Assembly: GCF_022811705.1 (NCBI RefSeq)
Contig: NZ_CP094528.1
Location: forward strand, 124,001-188,000
Direction: 5' to 3'
Source: Agromyces larvae
GTDB taxonomy: Bacteria; Actinomycetota; Actinomycetes; Actinomycetales; Microbacteriaceae
DNA length: 64,000 nucleotides
A model generated the notes under the pieces. The model ran no database searches and had not been told where the DNA came from. It saw nothing but the letters and a program-made list of their open reading frames with translations. This document shows, piece after piece, positions 63,935 through 64,000 of this stretch. The position numbers and the translations under genes are program-made. How positions within the stretch are numbered: the first letter of the stretch is position 1; every line of letters starts with the position of its first letter.

Positions 63935-64000
63935 CTAGGCGTTCACACGGATGATCTCGTGCTGGTAGGGCGCCATCACGGTCGGGGATATGCGGCAGTC
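63935..64000 (-). CDS. C-terminal end of an unidentified gene
   Basis: On the minus strand the last 21 codons of an open frame read DCRISPTVMAPYQHEIIRVN plus A and a TAG stop. The body lies beyond the window. Too little is visible for a family call. It is upstream of and in the same direction as the hpa operon. Confidence 0.45.
   Translation of the reverse strand, partial: DCRISPTVMAPYQHEIIRVNA

Overview
The window is very GC-rich chromosomal DNA from an actinobacterium, most likely of the family Microbacteriaceae (Agromyces or a close relative). That placement is an inference from the codon style (frequent gcatcc/ggatgc), the gene families and the gene order. The order metallophosphoesterase, PASTA-type bifunctional penicillin-binding protein, DUF4177-like, RidA, acs, tad pilus locus, topA, tmk, holB resembles a known actinobacterial core neighbourhood that is also found in Mycobacterium.

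Layout. (1) Positions 1-5400 are a decaying edge: the N-terminal part of an ABC exporter; a DUF4012 gene broken by a stop codon, two frameshifts, an IS5/IS427-type element and an IS110-type element; and a frameshifted surface-protein gene. (2) Positions 5400-8850 hold a two-gene cassette (fucosyltransferase-like protein and FkbM methyltransferase) between a remnant and an intact copy of a universal stress protein gene. The two copies share a 162-bp direct repeat. (3) Positions 8850-35220 are a large exopolysaccharide locus. It carries a priming glycosylphosphotransferase, six or more glycosyltransferases, a pyruvyltransferase, two hexapeptide acyltransferases, a WS/DGAT-like acyltransferase, a Wzz-like protein, a Wzy/ligase-like protein, a Wzx-like flippase, a secreted subtilase, a beta-helix protein, two UDP-glucose dehydrogenase genes sharing a 755-bp identical block, and two VanZ-like proteins. 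The locus reads outward in two translationally coupled blocks from a divergent promoter region at 23406-23665. (4) Positions 35300-52760 are core chromosome: tRNA-Pro, PBP1/PASTA, acs, a 6C-type small RNA next to a compact tad locus with a TadB-TadC fusion, topA, tmk, holB, an exported alpha/beta hydrolase and tRNA-Thr. (5) Positions 52800-56850 hold housekeeping and wall genes (oxidoreductase, D-Ala-D-Ala carboxypeptidase, nicotinamidase, lipoprotein). (6) Positions 56852-63780 are a homoprotocatechuate meta-cleavage operon (hpaH, hpaI, FAH-RraA fusion, gntR, hpaE, hpaD). Its promoter overlaps a palindromic GntR-type site, and the operon is invaded by REP-like repeats. The window ends in the last 21 codons of an unidentified minus-strand gene.

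How the parts work together. The EPS locus encodes a Wzx/Wzy-like route: lipid-linked repeat units are primed by the glycosylphosphotransferase, extended and decorated with pyruvate or acyl groups, flipped and polymerised, with UDP-glucuronate supplied by the dehydrogenases. The hpa operon would convert homoprotocatechuate to pyruvate and succinate semialdehyde. No separate HpaF isomerase is present in the window.
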